From: PGYR01 sp041675005
GTDB lineage: Bacteria; Bacteroidota; Ignavibacteria; Kapaibacteriales; UBA2268
Assembly (NCBI GenBank): GCA_041675005.1
Contig: JBAYUQ010000002.1
Location: forward strand, 191,271 to 255,270
DNA: 64,000 nucleotides
Direction of reading: 5' to 3'
Under the pieces are notes generated by a model that searched no databases, had not been told where the DNA came from, and was given only the letters and a program-made list of their open reading frames with translations. The position numbers were made by a program, and so were the translations under genes. Shown in pieces: positions 45,006 to 53,346 of this stretch. Every line of letters starts with the position of its first letter. Position 1 is the stretch's first letter.

Positions 45006-45917
45006 TTAAAATTCATATGCACTCATTAGTTCTTCAAAAAAAATATATGCCTGTTTTGTTGTTCTATCATAGGACTCAATTAATTCTATTAAATATTTAT
45101 CTTCGTGTGTTAATTTACTTCTTTCTTTTTTTTGGGTTAAAGAATAATCTTTGTATTTATTTTTTAATCTGTTACTATATTCTATTAAGGTAGCTAAATT
45201 TTGCCCCTTATATTTTATTTTACTATGAATGAATTCATAAAATTCATTTTCTGTACTTTTTGGTGAATAATGGTAATAATATTTTCCGCTGATGTATCCT
45301 AAATTTATAATTTTATCCCGATAATATAATTCTCCGTTTTCTTCTTCTTTAAAAGAAGTGTCTTCCATTTTAATTGAATAAGTATAATAATGAAAAAGAT
45401 AAATTCGTAATTGGTTTGCAAAAAACTTAATTCCTTTAAGTTCATTAATAAGTATATTCTGACTTCTTAATGTAAATTCTCGAAAAACTGTTGGGATTGA
45501 TGATATTTGAAAATCATAGTTAATCACAAGTTGATCAAAATGAAATAGAAATTCAGAAAATCCTGAAAATTCTTTCTTCTTTACAATGCTCAGGTAGAAT
45601 AAATCTAAAGCAGTATCTATATAATCTAGATTGTCTCTCATATACAAAGTTATTGATGAGTCATAAAAAAATTTAAATTCTGAGATTGTGTATAGAATCA
45701 TTTTTTTATAAAAGTAATCCTTTTTATTGAACATCTCTTCTAAAGTTAGTTCTATTTTACAGATTAAATCACTAAATGATCTATTATTAGCAACCATTAA
45801 ATCTGAATCATCTACGTATTTCAAAATATTCTTTTTAAAATATCTACATGAAGGTAAATAGTTTAATTGATATAGATGATCATTAAAGTAGTTGTTAATA
45901 TTACTGTTTTCCTCCAA
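45006..45917 (-). CDS. Hypothetical protein of the rep-element region
   Basis: 303 aa, not recognised. Helix-rich, high in Tyr, Phe, Lys, Glu and Ile, with no signal peptide, membrane segment or nucleotide-binding motif. The start is TTG at 45917 with AGAGGGA upstream. It is oriented opposite to rep, and the gap upstream of it (45918-46102) holds repeated TCAATTA motifs shared with the divergent small gene, so both could be under one regulator. Because it is the only minus-strand gene of the element, a regulatory or immunity role is conceivable, but that is a guess. Confidence 0.65.
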   Translation of the reverse strand: MEENSNINNYFNDHLYQLNYLPSCRYFKKNILKYVDDSDLMVANNRSFSDLICKIELTLEEMFNKKDYFYKKMILYTISEFKFFYDSSITLYMRDNLDYIDTALDLFYLSIVKKKEFSGFSEFLFHFDQLVINYDFQISSIPTVFREFTLRSQNILINELKGIKFFANQLRIYLFHYYTYSIKMEDTSFKEEENGELYYRDKIINLGYISGKYYYHYSPKSTENEFYEFIHSKIKYKGQNLATLIEYSNRLKNKYKDYSLTQKKERSKLTHEDKYLIELIESYDRTTKQAYIFFEELMSAYEF

Positions 45918-45967
45918 AATTCCCTCTCAATAATTTTATTTCATAGTTAATATAAATATTTAATTAA

Positions 45968-46029
45968 TCAATTAAAAAAACAGTCAATTATTCATCTCTG
46001 ATTTATCAATTATTTATCAATTTAATTGA
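45968..46029. repeat. Iteron-like TCAATTA repeats
   Basis: TCAATTATTCATC (45984-45996) and TCAATTATTTATC (46006-46018) are direct repeats 22 bp apart, about two helical turns. TCAATTA recurs at 45968-45974 and inverted at 46023-46029. They lie in the divergent control region upstream of the small gene and rep. An 11-base version (TCAATTATTTA) recurs at 48092-48102 upstream of the paralogous small gene. Confidence 0.5.
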
Positions 46030-46102
46030 TTGCTAACAATTCTAATATTTGTACTAGTTAAAAAATATTTTATAACATTTATTAAAATTAAAAGGCTATT
46101 AT

Positions 46103-46501
46103 ATGTCAAAAATTAAACATACGAATATTAGTAATGATATTCAAAAAACATATCGGCAACAGGCAAATGAAGCAGAAAAAATATTCAACTCGCTATTGGA
46201 TGAAAATACAAATGAAGACAAGAGCTATTACTTTATACCTGTAATATTGAGTAAAATCTGCTCAGCAATACATTATAACGAACTATTACAAGATCTGAGA
46301 GAAGTTGATAGATTAGAGATACTATTCAAAGATGTATTGGATAATTACATTACGTCATATTTAAAAAAATTCCCTCTGATGGATTTTAATTCAATTCTCA
46401 AAAAGCTTATCGAAGAGTATAAAGAAAAAAATCTACATTGGGTTGAAGAAAAGATTTATGAATTATATAAATCTAATATAATACAATTTCAGGAGGATTG
46501 A
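46103..46501 (+). CDS. Small helical protein preceding rep (paralogue of 48115-48483)
   Basis: 132 aa, unknown. Predicted all-helical, acidic. It aligns over nearly its whole length with the 122-aa product of 48115-48483: QA..., YYFIPVILSKI against FYVPIILDII, RLEILFKDVLDNYI against YLEEIFCVIFDEFI, and EYKEKNLHWVEEKIYELYK against KYRKKNLSHVSVKIKKLYN. It ends one base before rep and so is translationally linked to it. Candidate Rep cofactor, copy-number regulator or immunity protein; none is proven. AAGG before the ATG. Confidence 0.7.
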   Translation: MSKIKHTNISNDIQKTYRQQANEAEKIFNSLLDENTNEDKSYYFIPVILSKICSAIHYNELLQDLREVDRLEILFKDVLDNYITSYLKKFPLMDFNSILKKLIEEYKEKNLHWVEEKIYELYKSNIIQFQED

Positions 46502-46502
46502 A

Positions 46503-47408
46503 ATGATTGACAGTATTCGCTTGATTATTCACAGACACATTGATTTGTCACAAAATCAAAGTCTAGATTTTTTAAAAGAAGAAATGCATGTAGATGGGAC
46601 TTACAGCAAGTTATATACTTATAAGAATATGAGAATAGAAGAAAAAGATTTTAATATCTACATCTCAGGGTCTCTTACTAAACTTGCCTTAGGAAATAAT
46701 TATTTAAATGCTTCTAGAAATGACATCAGAAACGCAGCTAATGAATTATGTAAGGTAATTGGATTTAAAATAAATGAAGCAGTAGTAACACGAATTGATT
46801 TAGGTATAGTTGTAGTTACTAATCATTGTAGTAGAATGTATATTGAGCATTTAAGACCTCCAAACAATAGATATGAATGGATTACTCATAAAACAGGTAT
46901 AACATTTAGAAATGAGTCCAAATCTATAATTTTATATGATAAAGTGGAAGAGTCTGGTAATAATTCATTAAAGAATAAAAATCTATTACGCTATGAGATA
47001 CAAATTAGAAAGGGATGTAAAAAATTCCTACTAAATGAATGTAAAGTTTCTATACCTAATGATAACAAATTATCTACAGTATTAACTGATGAATATTTTG
47101 ATTTTTTTAAGTCATATCTGAATAATACATACACAATGATTAAAAAGGATAACATCAAATTGATATTGCCATTTCCAGAAACTCCATCTGAGTTCCTAAA
47201 GTTTGGATTTACGTTATGGTTGAAAAATCAAGATATGAATCAAATTATAATGACAATAAACAATTTCTATAAAAAAAATAAAATTAAAGCTCACAACAGA
47301 AGAAAAATGATACAGATGATAAATACTTTGGCGGTATCTAATTTATATACATATAATCTTATGAGTGAGCTTACAAATAAAATTACATCCGAAATTAATA
47401 AATTCTGA
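46503..47408 (+). CDS. rep: Replication initiation protein, filamentous-phage gene II/X-like
   Basis: 301 aa. The order of motifs fits the gene II/X replication family of filamentous phages and small plasmids: VVTRIDLGIV (residues 94-103), SIILYDKVEE (141-150, the conserved YxK) and LLRYEIQIRK (161-170, the conserved RxE strand). These proteins nick one strand at an origin to start rolling-circle replication. The strongest ribosome binding site of the region, AGGAGG, stands eight bases before the ATG. Codon use is strongly AT. A 65-bp nested inverted repeat follows right after the stop. No HUH motif is obvious, which is usual for this divergent family. Confidence reflects eye-level family recognition. 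Confidence 0.75.
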   Translation: MIDSIRLIIHRHIDLSQNQSLDFLKEEMHVDGTYSKLYTYKNMRIEEKDFNIYISGSLTKLALGNNYLNASRNDIRNAANELCKVIGFKINEAVVTRIDLGIVVVTNHCSRMYIEHLRPPNNRYEWITHKTGITFRNESKSIILYDKVEESGNNSLKNKNLLRYEIQIRKGCKKFLLNECKVSIPNDNKLSTVLTDEYFDFFKSYLNNTYTMIKKDNIKLILPFPETPSEFLKFGFTLWLKNQDMNQIIMTINNFYKKNKIKAHNRRKMIQMINTLAVSNLYTYNLMSELTNKITSEINKF

Positions 47409-47420
47409 TGTATAGTGTAG

Positions 47421-47485
47421 TATGATTAACGAGGGAACTGATTGGAATCTACAGTTCTAATTAATTCCCTTTGATATTAATCATA
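47421..47485. repeat. Nested inverted repeat behind rep (candidate origin)
   Basis: Outer arms TATGATTAA (47421-47429) and TTAATCATA (47477-47485) are perfect complements; inside them AGGGAA (47432-47437) pairs with TTCCCT (47465-47470), and AACTG (47436-47440) with CAGTT (47452-47456). The whole forms a cruciform-like structure 13 bases after the rep stop. It has no T-run, so it is not a typical terminator. A rolling-circle origin or resolution site is plausible by position. Confidence 0.6.
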
Positions 47486-47533
47486 ACTGCATATTAATTA
47501 ATTATAAAATAAATAAAAAACAAAGAGAATGAT

Positions 47534-48058
47534 ATGTGTAAATTATATGTAATCGGTACAACCCAAACTAAGTCAAGAAACGCGACATATGGATATGTTA
47601 TTGTAGATGAGCAAACATCAATTATATATTCTAAGTCAAATGAGATTTCAAAGACAGGCGGACAAGTCACTAAAATTAGAGCTACAACAATTGCTATCAA
47701 TGAAGGATTGAGGGAAGTCATTAATAAAGGATATGAATTTGTAGAAATAATCACTTGTGAAGATTTTTTTAAAGAAATGTTCAAGTATGGATACCTTGAT
47801 CTTTGGGAAAGGAATGGTTGGAAACGGTCAAAAAAGAAAAAAAAGTTAAAGAATATTGATTTGAATAAAGATCTACTTAAGCTTTCCAAAAAGATTAACA
47901 TTTTTGTTATGAGTATTGGTTTTAATAAAATTAATGATCTAGAAAATGAAATGACAAAATTCAAAAATATAAGTATGGGTGTGAAAAGGTACAAAAAGAA
48001 GGGCCTTTCAAGATCATTTAAAAGTGCAAAGAGAAACAGGTCAAATACTCAAGTTTAA
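47534..48058 (+). CDS. RNase H-fold protein with lost catalytic residues
   Basis: 174 aa. By eye it aligns with RNase HI: LYVIGTT for the first strand (where FTDGS is usual), TYGYVIVD, TKIRATTIAI for the NNRMELMAAI helix, EIITCEDF for the STDSQYV strand, and, most telling, WERNGWKRSKKKKKLKNIDL (residues 91-110), the basic handle of RNase HI. The catalytic acids D10, E48 and D70 correspond to Gly8, Ala50 and Cys75, so the enzyme is probably inactive. It may bind RNA-DNA hybrids or shield the replication primer. Its C-terminus is very basic (KRYKKK, SAKRNR). It lies between rep and the second small paralogue. Confidence 0.62.
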   Translation: MCKLYVIGTTQTKSRNATYGYVIVDEQTSIIYSKSNEISKTGGQVTKIRATTIAINEGLREVINKGYEFVEIITCEDFFKEMFKYGYLDLWERNGWKRSKKKKKLKNIDLNKDLLKLSKKINIFVMSIGFNKINDLENEMTKFKNISMGVKRYKKKGLSRSFKSAKRNRSNTQV

Positions 48059-48114
48059 TATATATATGATAACAACGAATAAAATATTTAATCAATTATT
48101 TAAAGGTAAATGTA

Positions 48115-48483
48115 ATGAATACATTAACAGCTAGTAAGACTAGCAAAAAACGACTGCATAAGCAGGCAAAATCAACTTTAGATTTAGTAAATATATTACA
48201 GGAAAAGAATTCCGAGGGTTTAAAAGATGAATTTTATGTCCCAATTATTCTAGACATAATCACACAAGAGTTGGATAGTTCAGATTTAGATTTTGATGAT
48301 CCTCTTATAAACTATTTAGAAGAAATATTCTGCGTTATTTTTGATGAATTTATATTTAAACATCAGAATATTGAACATATGTATGATATACCAAATTGTC
48401 TAAATTACCACAGGTACAAATATAGAAAAAAAAATCTATCTCATGTATCGGTTAAGATTAAGAAACTATATAATCTAATTTAA
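48115..48483 (+). CDS. Small helical protein, paralogue of the pre-rep protein
   Basis: 122 aa, unknown, helical. Paralogous to the product of 46103-46501 (see there for matched segments); both are of about 125 residues. Its leader carries TCAATTATTTA, as in the control region of the first paralogue. An AAAGG site precedes the ATG. Followed by the terminator at 48552, which closes the element's plus-strand genes. The pair brackets rep and the RNase-H-like gene, arguing for one functional unit. Confidence 0.7.
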   Translation: MNTLTASKTSKKRLHKQAKSTLDLVNILQEKNSEGLKDEFYVPIILDIITQELDSSDLDFDDPLINYLEEIFCVIFDEFIFKHQNIEHMYDIPNCLNYHRYKYRKKNLSHVSVKIKKLYNLI

Positions 48484-48551
48484 CAGAATAAAGAAAGGAT
48501 CTGAGGATTACTTATAAGCCTCATTTCGAATTAAACTATTTTAAAATTAAT

Positions 48552-48591
48552 AGCATCTACCATCGACATTTGACTGGTAGATGCTTTTTTA
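48552..48591 (+). terminator. Intrinsic terminator after the rep element
   Basis: AGCATCTACCA, 12-nt loop, TGGTAGATGCT, then TTTTTTATA. Eleven perfect base pairs. It faces the plus strand, and in the other direction it lies 39 bases past the hsdM stop and could also help end that transcript. Confidence 0.88.
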
Positions 48592-48629
48592 TATTCTTTC
48601 ATAACTCTTCTAGACTCATACCACCACCA

Positions 48630-50153
48630 TCAATCCTCATTAAGCGTTGCCATTATCTCTTTGAAGCTATTTAGTCCAGATTCTATGTTTTCGATTATCT
48701 CATTAGCAAGAATATCGGGGTCGGGTAGGTTGTCAAGGTCTGTTAAGCTCTTATCCTTTATCCAGAATATATCTAAGCTAGTTTTATCTCTAGCAATAAT
48801 TTCATCGTAAGTGTACTTACGCCATCTTCCTTCTTCATTCTCTTCACTCCATGTCTCTTTTCTCTTGCTTAGGTTCTCTGAGTTATAGAGTTTAATGAAT
48901 TCATCCAAGTTTTCCTTTGTCATAGGCTGTTTCTTTGGTGTATGGTGGATATTTGTTCTGTAATCGTAGAACCAAATATCTTTCGTCCATGCTTCTTTAC
49001 TTGCAGGTTTGTTGTTGAAGAATAATACATTTGCTTTTACACCTGGTGCGTAGAATATACCAGTTGGTAAACGTAAGATAGTATGTAGCTCTGTTGTTTT
49101 CATTAGTTGCTTACGTACTTCTTCTCCTGCACCACCTTCGAATAACACATTGTCTGGTAATACTACTGCTGCTTCACCATTTATCTTTAGTAGAGTTTTT
49201 ATGTGCTGCAGAAAGTTCAACTGCTTGTTTGAAGTAGTTTCCCAAAAATCTTGGCGGTTGTAACTCATATCTTGCTTTTCTACTTCACCTTCTTCGTTGG
49301 TGATAGTCATACTACTTTTCTTACCAAATGGTGGGTTAGCTAATACATAGTCAAACCTCATTCCATCGTCTGATACTAATGCATCAGTTGACTTTATTGG
49401 TGTATCGCCATCTATTTCGCCGATATTATGTAGATACATATTCATTAAGCACATTCTTCTAGTATTGGCTACTATTTCGTTCCCATGGAATGTCTTATTT
49501 TTTAGGAAATCTTTCTCTTCTTGGTCTAATTTATTATTAGCAACTATCCAATCGTAGGCGGCTAAAATGAAACCACCTGTACCAATTGCAGGATCTATTA
49601 TGGCCTTCATCGGCTTTGGCTGTACACATGCTACCATTGCCTTTATTAATGCCCTAGGAGTGAAATACTGACCTGCACCAGAGCTTCCACTGCTATCCAT
49701 TGCGTTCTTTTCTAATAGGCCTTCGTAGATTTTACCTTTGATATCTGAACCCATCATATTCCAATTCTCTTTGTCAATCAGATCTATGACTTTTAAGAGT
49801 TTTGATGGGTCTTGTATTTTGTTCTGGCTCTTAGTGAATATCTGACCTAACATCCCTCTCTCGGTAGATAAGGTACGTAGTAACTGGCTATAAAAAGATT
49901 CCAGTTCAGCCCCTCTCTTACTCGATAGAGTCTCCCAATTACAAATCTCACCATCTTCTATCTCATTGCCTTCTACATCTTTCAGCTTGGGAAAATTAAG
50001 ACCTTTGTTGTAAGGTGGCTTATTCAGTTCATCTGCCATTTTTAGAAATAGCAAATAGGTTATTTGTTCTAAGTAATCGCCGTAACCAACACCATCATCT
50101 CGCAATACACTCGCGAGGTTCCATATTTTTGATATTATACTTGAGTCTGTCAT
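48630..50153 (-). CDS. hsdM: Type I restriction-modification system, methyltransferase subunit
   Basis: 507 aa N6-adenine methyltransferase. Residues 1-130 are the HsdM N-terminal helical domain (IWNLASVLRDDGVGYGDYLEQITYLLFLKMADE). SAM motif I is DPAIGTGGFILAAYD, and the catalytic motif is ANPPFGKKS. EcoKI-like IA/IB rather than IC form. It is the last gene of the minus-strand operon and overlaps the DUF3883 gene by four bases (ATGA). It methylates the host's own copies of the site recognised by HsdS. Confidence 0.95.
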   Translation of the reverse strand: MTDSSIISKIWNLASVLRDDGVGYGDYLEQITYLLFLKMADELNKPPYNKGLNFPKLKDVEGNEIEDGEICNWETLSSKRGAELESFYSQLLRTLSTERGMLGQIFTKSQNKIQDPSKLLKVIDLIDKENWNMMGSDIKGKIYEGLLEKNAMDSSGSSGAGQYFTPRALIKAMVACVQPKPMKAIIDPAIGTGGFILAAYDWIVANNKLDQEEKDFLKNKTFHGNEIVANTRRMCLMNMYLHNIGEIDGDTPIKSTDALVSDDGMRFDYVLANPPFGKKSSMTITNEEGEVEKQDMSYNRQDFWETTSNKQLNFLQHIKTLLKINGEAAVVLPDNVLFEGGAGEEVRKQLMKTTELHTILRLPTGIFYAPGVKANVLFFNNKPASKEAWTKDIWFYDYRTNIHHTPKKQPMTKENLDEFIKLYNSENLSKRKETWSEENEEGRWRKYTYDEIIARDKTSLDIFWIKDKSLTDLDNLPDPDILANEIIENIESGLNSFKEIMATLNED

Positions 50154-51184
50154 TTTAGATATACCTTATATTGCTGAGCTTTTTTATTATATTGTATCAA
50201 ATCCTGATAAGTTAGTTTAAAGATTTCACCATTCATGTTTTGTGGGTCAAAATTGAAAACTCTATAGATAATGGCATTATTAGTATCTTTCAAGAATTGC
50301 ATTTCGTTATCAGAAATGAAAAAAGGGCTTGTAATTCCACCCGTAGTGGTCTTTACTTCAATGTAAATCTTGTTACCATCAGTATCAAAGGATTCAAAAT
50401 CATATCCGTCACCATCTTTCATTCTTTTGGGAGTTGCTTCTATTCCTGCTGTTGAAAGCTTGTAAGTTTCCAAGCTTAGAACAAAATTTTCTCCAAGATC
50501 TCCGAGTCTTTTAGAGGTTTTGTGCTGAGCTGTATAATCTGGGTTCTCAGAATTGCTTACTGTCTTGAAAGCGGGTAGATGAAGCTGAAATTCTAATGGA
50601 ATTTCGGGTTTAGAAGAAAACTGAAAATCTTGAGTAAAAGAATTAATTGTCTTAAAGTTCCAAACATAGTCAATCACATCCTGATATAAATCTAGATTAT
50701 TTCTTACAAAGGACCTTGTCGTATCAATAAGTTGATCCCAGTTTTTCAAATCAATTTCATCATAGCTAATTTCATTTCGATATGCAGAAGTAGACTCTAC
50801 CAATGAATCAAACCTTTCTACTTGTTCAGGAGATAGGTGGTCTTTCATTTTTTTAGATCTTTGACAGTCGAGTTTGTAGATTAATTTGCCTGTGTATTCG
50901 AAACCAAGAGTAAAGTATATCAGTTTATCTTCGTCTCTTGAGTTATAGATCCTGGCCCAACTGTATTTCTTAACATAACCAAAATTTTGCCAGAAATCAT
51001 CCTTTTTAAGATCTAGAGTATCAAATAGGGTTTCTTTTGCCCAATAATTTGTTTTAGACCATAGATATCGAAGATGTTCTTTATCTATTTCAGACAAAAG
51101 ATTTACTTTGTTCAGTTCAGCGATCCTTTTATATTCATTGAAGTCCAGCTGTGTAAAGAATGGTAATTTATGGTTGTCATTCAT
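50150..51184 (-). CDS. DUF3883/PD-(D/E)xK nuclease-like protein embedded in the type I RM operon
   Basis: 344 aa. The N-terminal about 220 residues are not recognised. The C-terminal domain (about 222-344) begins SKRLGDLGENFVLSLE and holds Asp262 in GYDFESF and the ExK pair in YIEVKTT (Glu276, Lys278), the layout of DUF3883 and PD-(D/E)xK endonucleases. It overlaps hsdS and hsdM by four bases on each side, so it is translationally coupled with both. It may be an accessory nuclease or a protein that senses modified DNA; role inferred from fold and place only. Confidence 0.75.
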   Translation of the reverse strand: MNDNHKLPFFTQLDFNEYKRIAELNKVNLLSEIDKEHLRYLWSKTNYWAKETLFDTLDLKKDDFWQNFGYVKKYSWARIYNSRDEDKLIYFTLGFEYTGKLIYKLDCQRSKKMKDHLSPEQVERFDSLVESTSAYRNEISYDEIDLKNWDQLIDTTRSFVRNNLDLYQDVIDYVWNFKTINSFTQDFQFSSKPEIPLEFQLHLPAFKTVSNSENPDYTAQHKTSKRLGDLGENFVLSLETYKLSTAGIEATPKRMKDGDGYDFESFDTDGNKIYIEVKTTTGGITSPFFISDNEMQFLKDTNNAIIYRVFNFDPQNMNGEIFKLTYQDLIQYNKKAQQYKVYLK

Positions 51185-53346
51185 TTCTTGCTTCCTCCTA
51201 TTTCTTGTCCTTTTTTTAGAATAATTGGTTTTTCTACTTTAACACCATACCCTGTAGGTATTAGACCAATTGCCTCTCTACGCATCCAATCTAATGCTTT
51301 GAAGAATCTCGACCTATCTATTGTTAGTTTTCTTTTAGACCAGTTTTCTCTTGATTCGTAAACGATTTCTTCATCCGATGGTATTTTTCCATCTAGTAAT
51401 AAATTATTCCAACCTGCATATAATGTGGCTACAATCTCAGAACGTTCTAAATCGAAAGGTAAGAATAGTATAACTATTTTTTCAAATTGTTTCTTTTGTT
51501 CGGCGGTTAACATAGACTCAAATCTTTCTATTGCTTTATCTATGTTCTTACCTGATTTATATGTTTCTCCTTTATCAAGTTTGATTGTACTAAAGTACCC
51601 AGTCATTTTTGCTCTATGTTGTACACTTTTGAGATGATTAAAATCATCTGGCCCAGCAGCATCTTTCACAGGTACGCGGCCTAACGGAATTTGCAGATGG
51701 AATTCTGCTAAGTGTGATATTTTTTCACATTTAACATGGCTTAATTTGTCAGTATGTTTTGGCTCACTCTCATGGTACTTAATAATTTTTGCGATTAATC
51801 CAGCTTGTATGTCAGTTGAGATTTTAGATACATTCTTAGATTTCTTCTTAGAAACTCTTTGTTTTTTAGGTTCTACCTCAATAGATTCACCCTTCCTCTC
51901 CTTTCTTATCTTCTCCAGCAACACACTTGCTGGTTCATAATCTGGTGCTGATTTGCAGGCAGCTATTTCTTCTGCTGATAATAATGTACCATCGAATGCT
52001 TTTTTGAGGATGCTTTGGCGTAGTGCCTTAGCTTTCTTTAAACTATCTTTTATGCTACGTTCTACGTTATCACAAACCGATAATCGGGATTCAATTTCCT
52101 GTACGATTTGGTGTTGTTCTGCTGGTGAACATAATGGATAAACGAAAACTTCTATAGAGGCAATACCAATATTAGCTTGAGTTGTTTGTACTGTATACTT
52201 GTTAATCTCTTCCTTGATAACAGGGGAAACGGAATAATACAATGAAAATTTCGGGTCCATTATTTTCGTTATATTTTTAATAATTGCACATGAATAAGAA
52301 ACTAAAAATTCTTTATCAAAATCAATTAGAATATTTCGACCAATTGTACCATAGCGTGGGAAAATAATATCACCTTTTTCAGGTTTGATTTTTAGTGCAA
52401 GTCGGTAGAAATCTTCTTTTGAAATCGTTTTGGCATTTTCAAAATCAATTGTTCCATCAGATTTGATGTTTCCTGTCGAGATGTAAGGTAATCCATTCTC
52501 TTGTATTTTTGGCATTTTATGGTCAATATCGCCTATCTTATAAGTCACATTACCAAACCTTGTCCAGTGCCATGAATTAGGAATATTTTCATAGTTCTCT
52601 ACATCACCCATCAAGACATCAGGAATAAATTTGGGTTTGGATATTCGTGACGGCTTCCTTCCTTCTTTACCTTTCTTCTCCCAATGTATTACTGCTTTTT
52701 TCCAATCTTCTAGTTGTTTGTCGTAGTGCTTTTGTCGTTCTTCTTTTATTTGTACTAATAATTCATCAGCTGTAGGTAAATTGGTCTGCTTTTCTCGCCA
52801 CTTTCTAGTCAGTTCCCCCTCAAAAGCTTTCTTTAGCACCGCTTGTCGATAGACCTTCAACTGCTCTTGTGCTTTTTTGAGATCGGCTATACCTTGGTCA
52901 AGCGAAGAAAAGAGTTCCTCTATCCTAGCTACTATCGCACGTTGTTCTAGTAGAGATGGAAGATAGAATTTCATTTTTGCATATACAGATATCCAATACC
53001 TTTTATGTGTATCATTTCTTATTTGGTTTACCTGCATGGCGAAATAAGCAAAGTTCATATTCACTAATTGGCTAGTTGGAACTAAGATTTTCATTGCAGA
53101 GGATTTCACCTTGAATTTGAAATTTACAAACTGAGTAGCTGTTGTAAAATCATCAAAGATAATGGTAGGTAAATTATCAAAAATACCATCCTTTTCGTTA
53201 GTATAGCCTTTAATGAACGACTTACCAGCTGTTAATACTGGAGTTTTGTATGAATCATCATACTTAGTACTTTTTACAATGTATTTAGTAGGTTGTTCAT
53301 AGTCCAGCAAGTCCTCGAAATAACATTCTACCCAATCTTCTCTCAT
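51181..53346 (-). CDS. hsdS: Type I restriction-modification system, specificity subunit, with long C-terminal extension
   Basis: 721 aa. Two target-recognition domains are each followed by a conserved coiled-coil spacer: LEQRAIVARIEELFSSLDQGI with AVLKKAFEGELT after the first (about residues 135-190), and PAEQHQIVQEIESRLSVCD with SILKKAFDGTLL after the second (about 430-480). The last about 220 residues (from KKSKNVSKI on) are extra compared with the usual 400-500 aa; they carry SHLAEFHLQIPLGRVPV and IVILFLPFDLERSEIVATLY. The ATG overlaps the TAA of the duplicated hsdR tail (TAATG). Confidence 0.93.
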   Translation of the reverse strand: MREDWVECYFEDLLDYEQPTKYIVKSTKYDDSYKTPVLTAGKSFIKGYTNEKDGIFDNLPTIIFDDFTTATQFVNFKFKVKSSAMKILVPTSQLVNMNFAYFAMQVNQIRNDTHKRYWISVYAKMKFYLPSLLEQRAIVARIEELFSSLDQGIADLKKAQEQLKVYRQAVLKKAFEGELTRKWREKQTNLPTADELLVQIKEERQKHYDKQLEDWKKAVIHWEKKGKEGRKPSRISKPKFIPDVLMGDVENYENIPNSWHWTRFGNVTYKIGDIDHKMPKIQENGLPYISTGNIKSDGTIDFENAKTISKEDFYRLALKIKPEKGDIIFPRYGTIGRNILIDFDKEFLVSYSCAIIKNITKIMDPKFSLYYSVSPVIKEEINKYTVQTTQANIGIASIEVFVYPLCSPAEQHQIVQEIESRLSVCDNVERSIKDSLKKAKALRQSILKKAFDGTLLSAEEIAACKSAPDYEPASVLLEKIRKERKGESIEVEPKKQRVSKKKSKNVSKISTDIQAGLIAKIIKYHESEPKHTDKLSHVKCEKISHLAEFHLQIPLGRVPVKDAAGPDDFNHLKSVQHRAKMTGYFSTIKLDKGETYKSGKNIDKAIERFESMLTAEQKKQFEKIVILFLPFDLERSEIVATLYAGWNNLLLDGKIPSDEEIVYESRENWSKRKLTIDRSRFFKALDWMRREAIGLIPTGYGVKVEKPIILKKGQEIGGSKK

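Larger units (their letters stand above)
43920..48483. mobile_element. Candidate integrated rep-encoding small replicon
   Basis: A very AT-rich segment between core genes (left) and a restriction-modification operon (right). It holds a gene II/X-type Rep, a nested inverted repeat directly behind it, an RNase-H-fold protein, two paralogous small proteins, iteron-like repeats and two unknown proteins. No integrase, transposase, Zot/pI ATPase or coat protein was recognised, and no attachment repeats were found, so the limits given are only those of the genes. Confidence 0.5.

Noticed and set aside
44960..45193. Plus-strand frame opposite the 303-aa gene
   Set aside because: Poly-hydrophobic composition typical of antisense AT-rich DNA; the minus-strand gene with a ribosome binding site explains the region better.
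47494..47994. Minus-strand frame of 166 codons opposite the RNase-H-like gene
   Set aside because: Low-complexity Phe/Leu/Ser translation of the antisense strand; the plus strand has RNase H similarity and a start signal.
43367..48629. Search for tRNA gene, integrase or att repeats at the edges of the rep element
   Set aside because: None seen by eye on either strand; element limits stay open.
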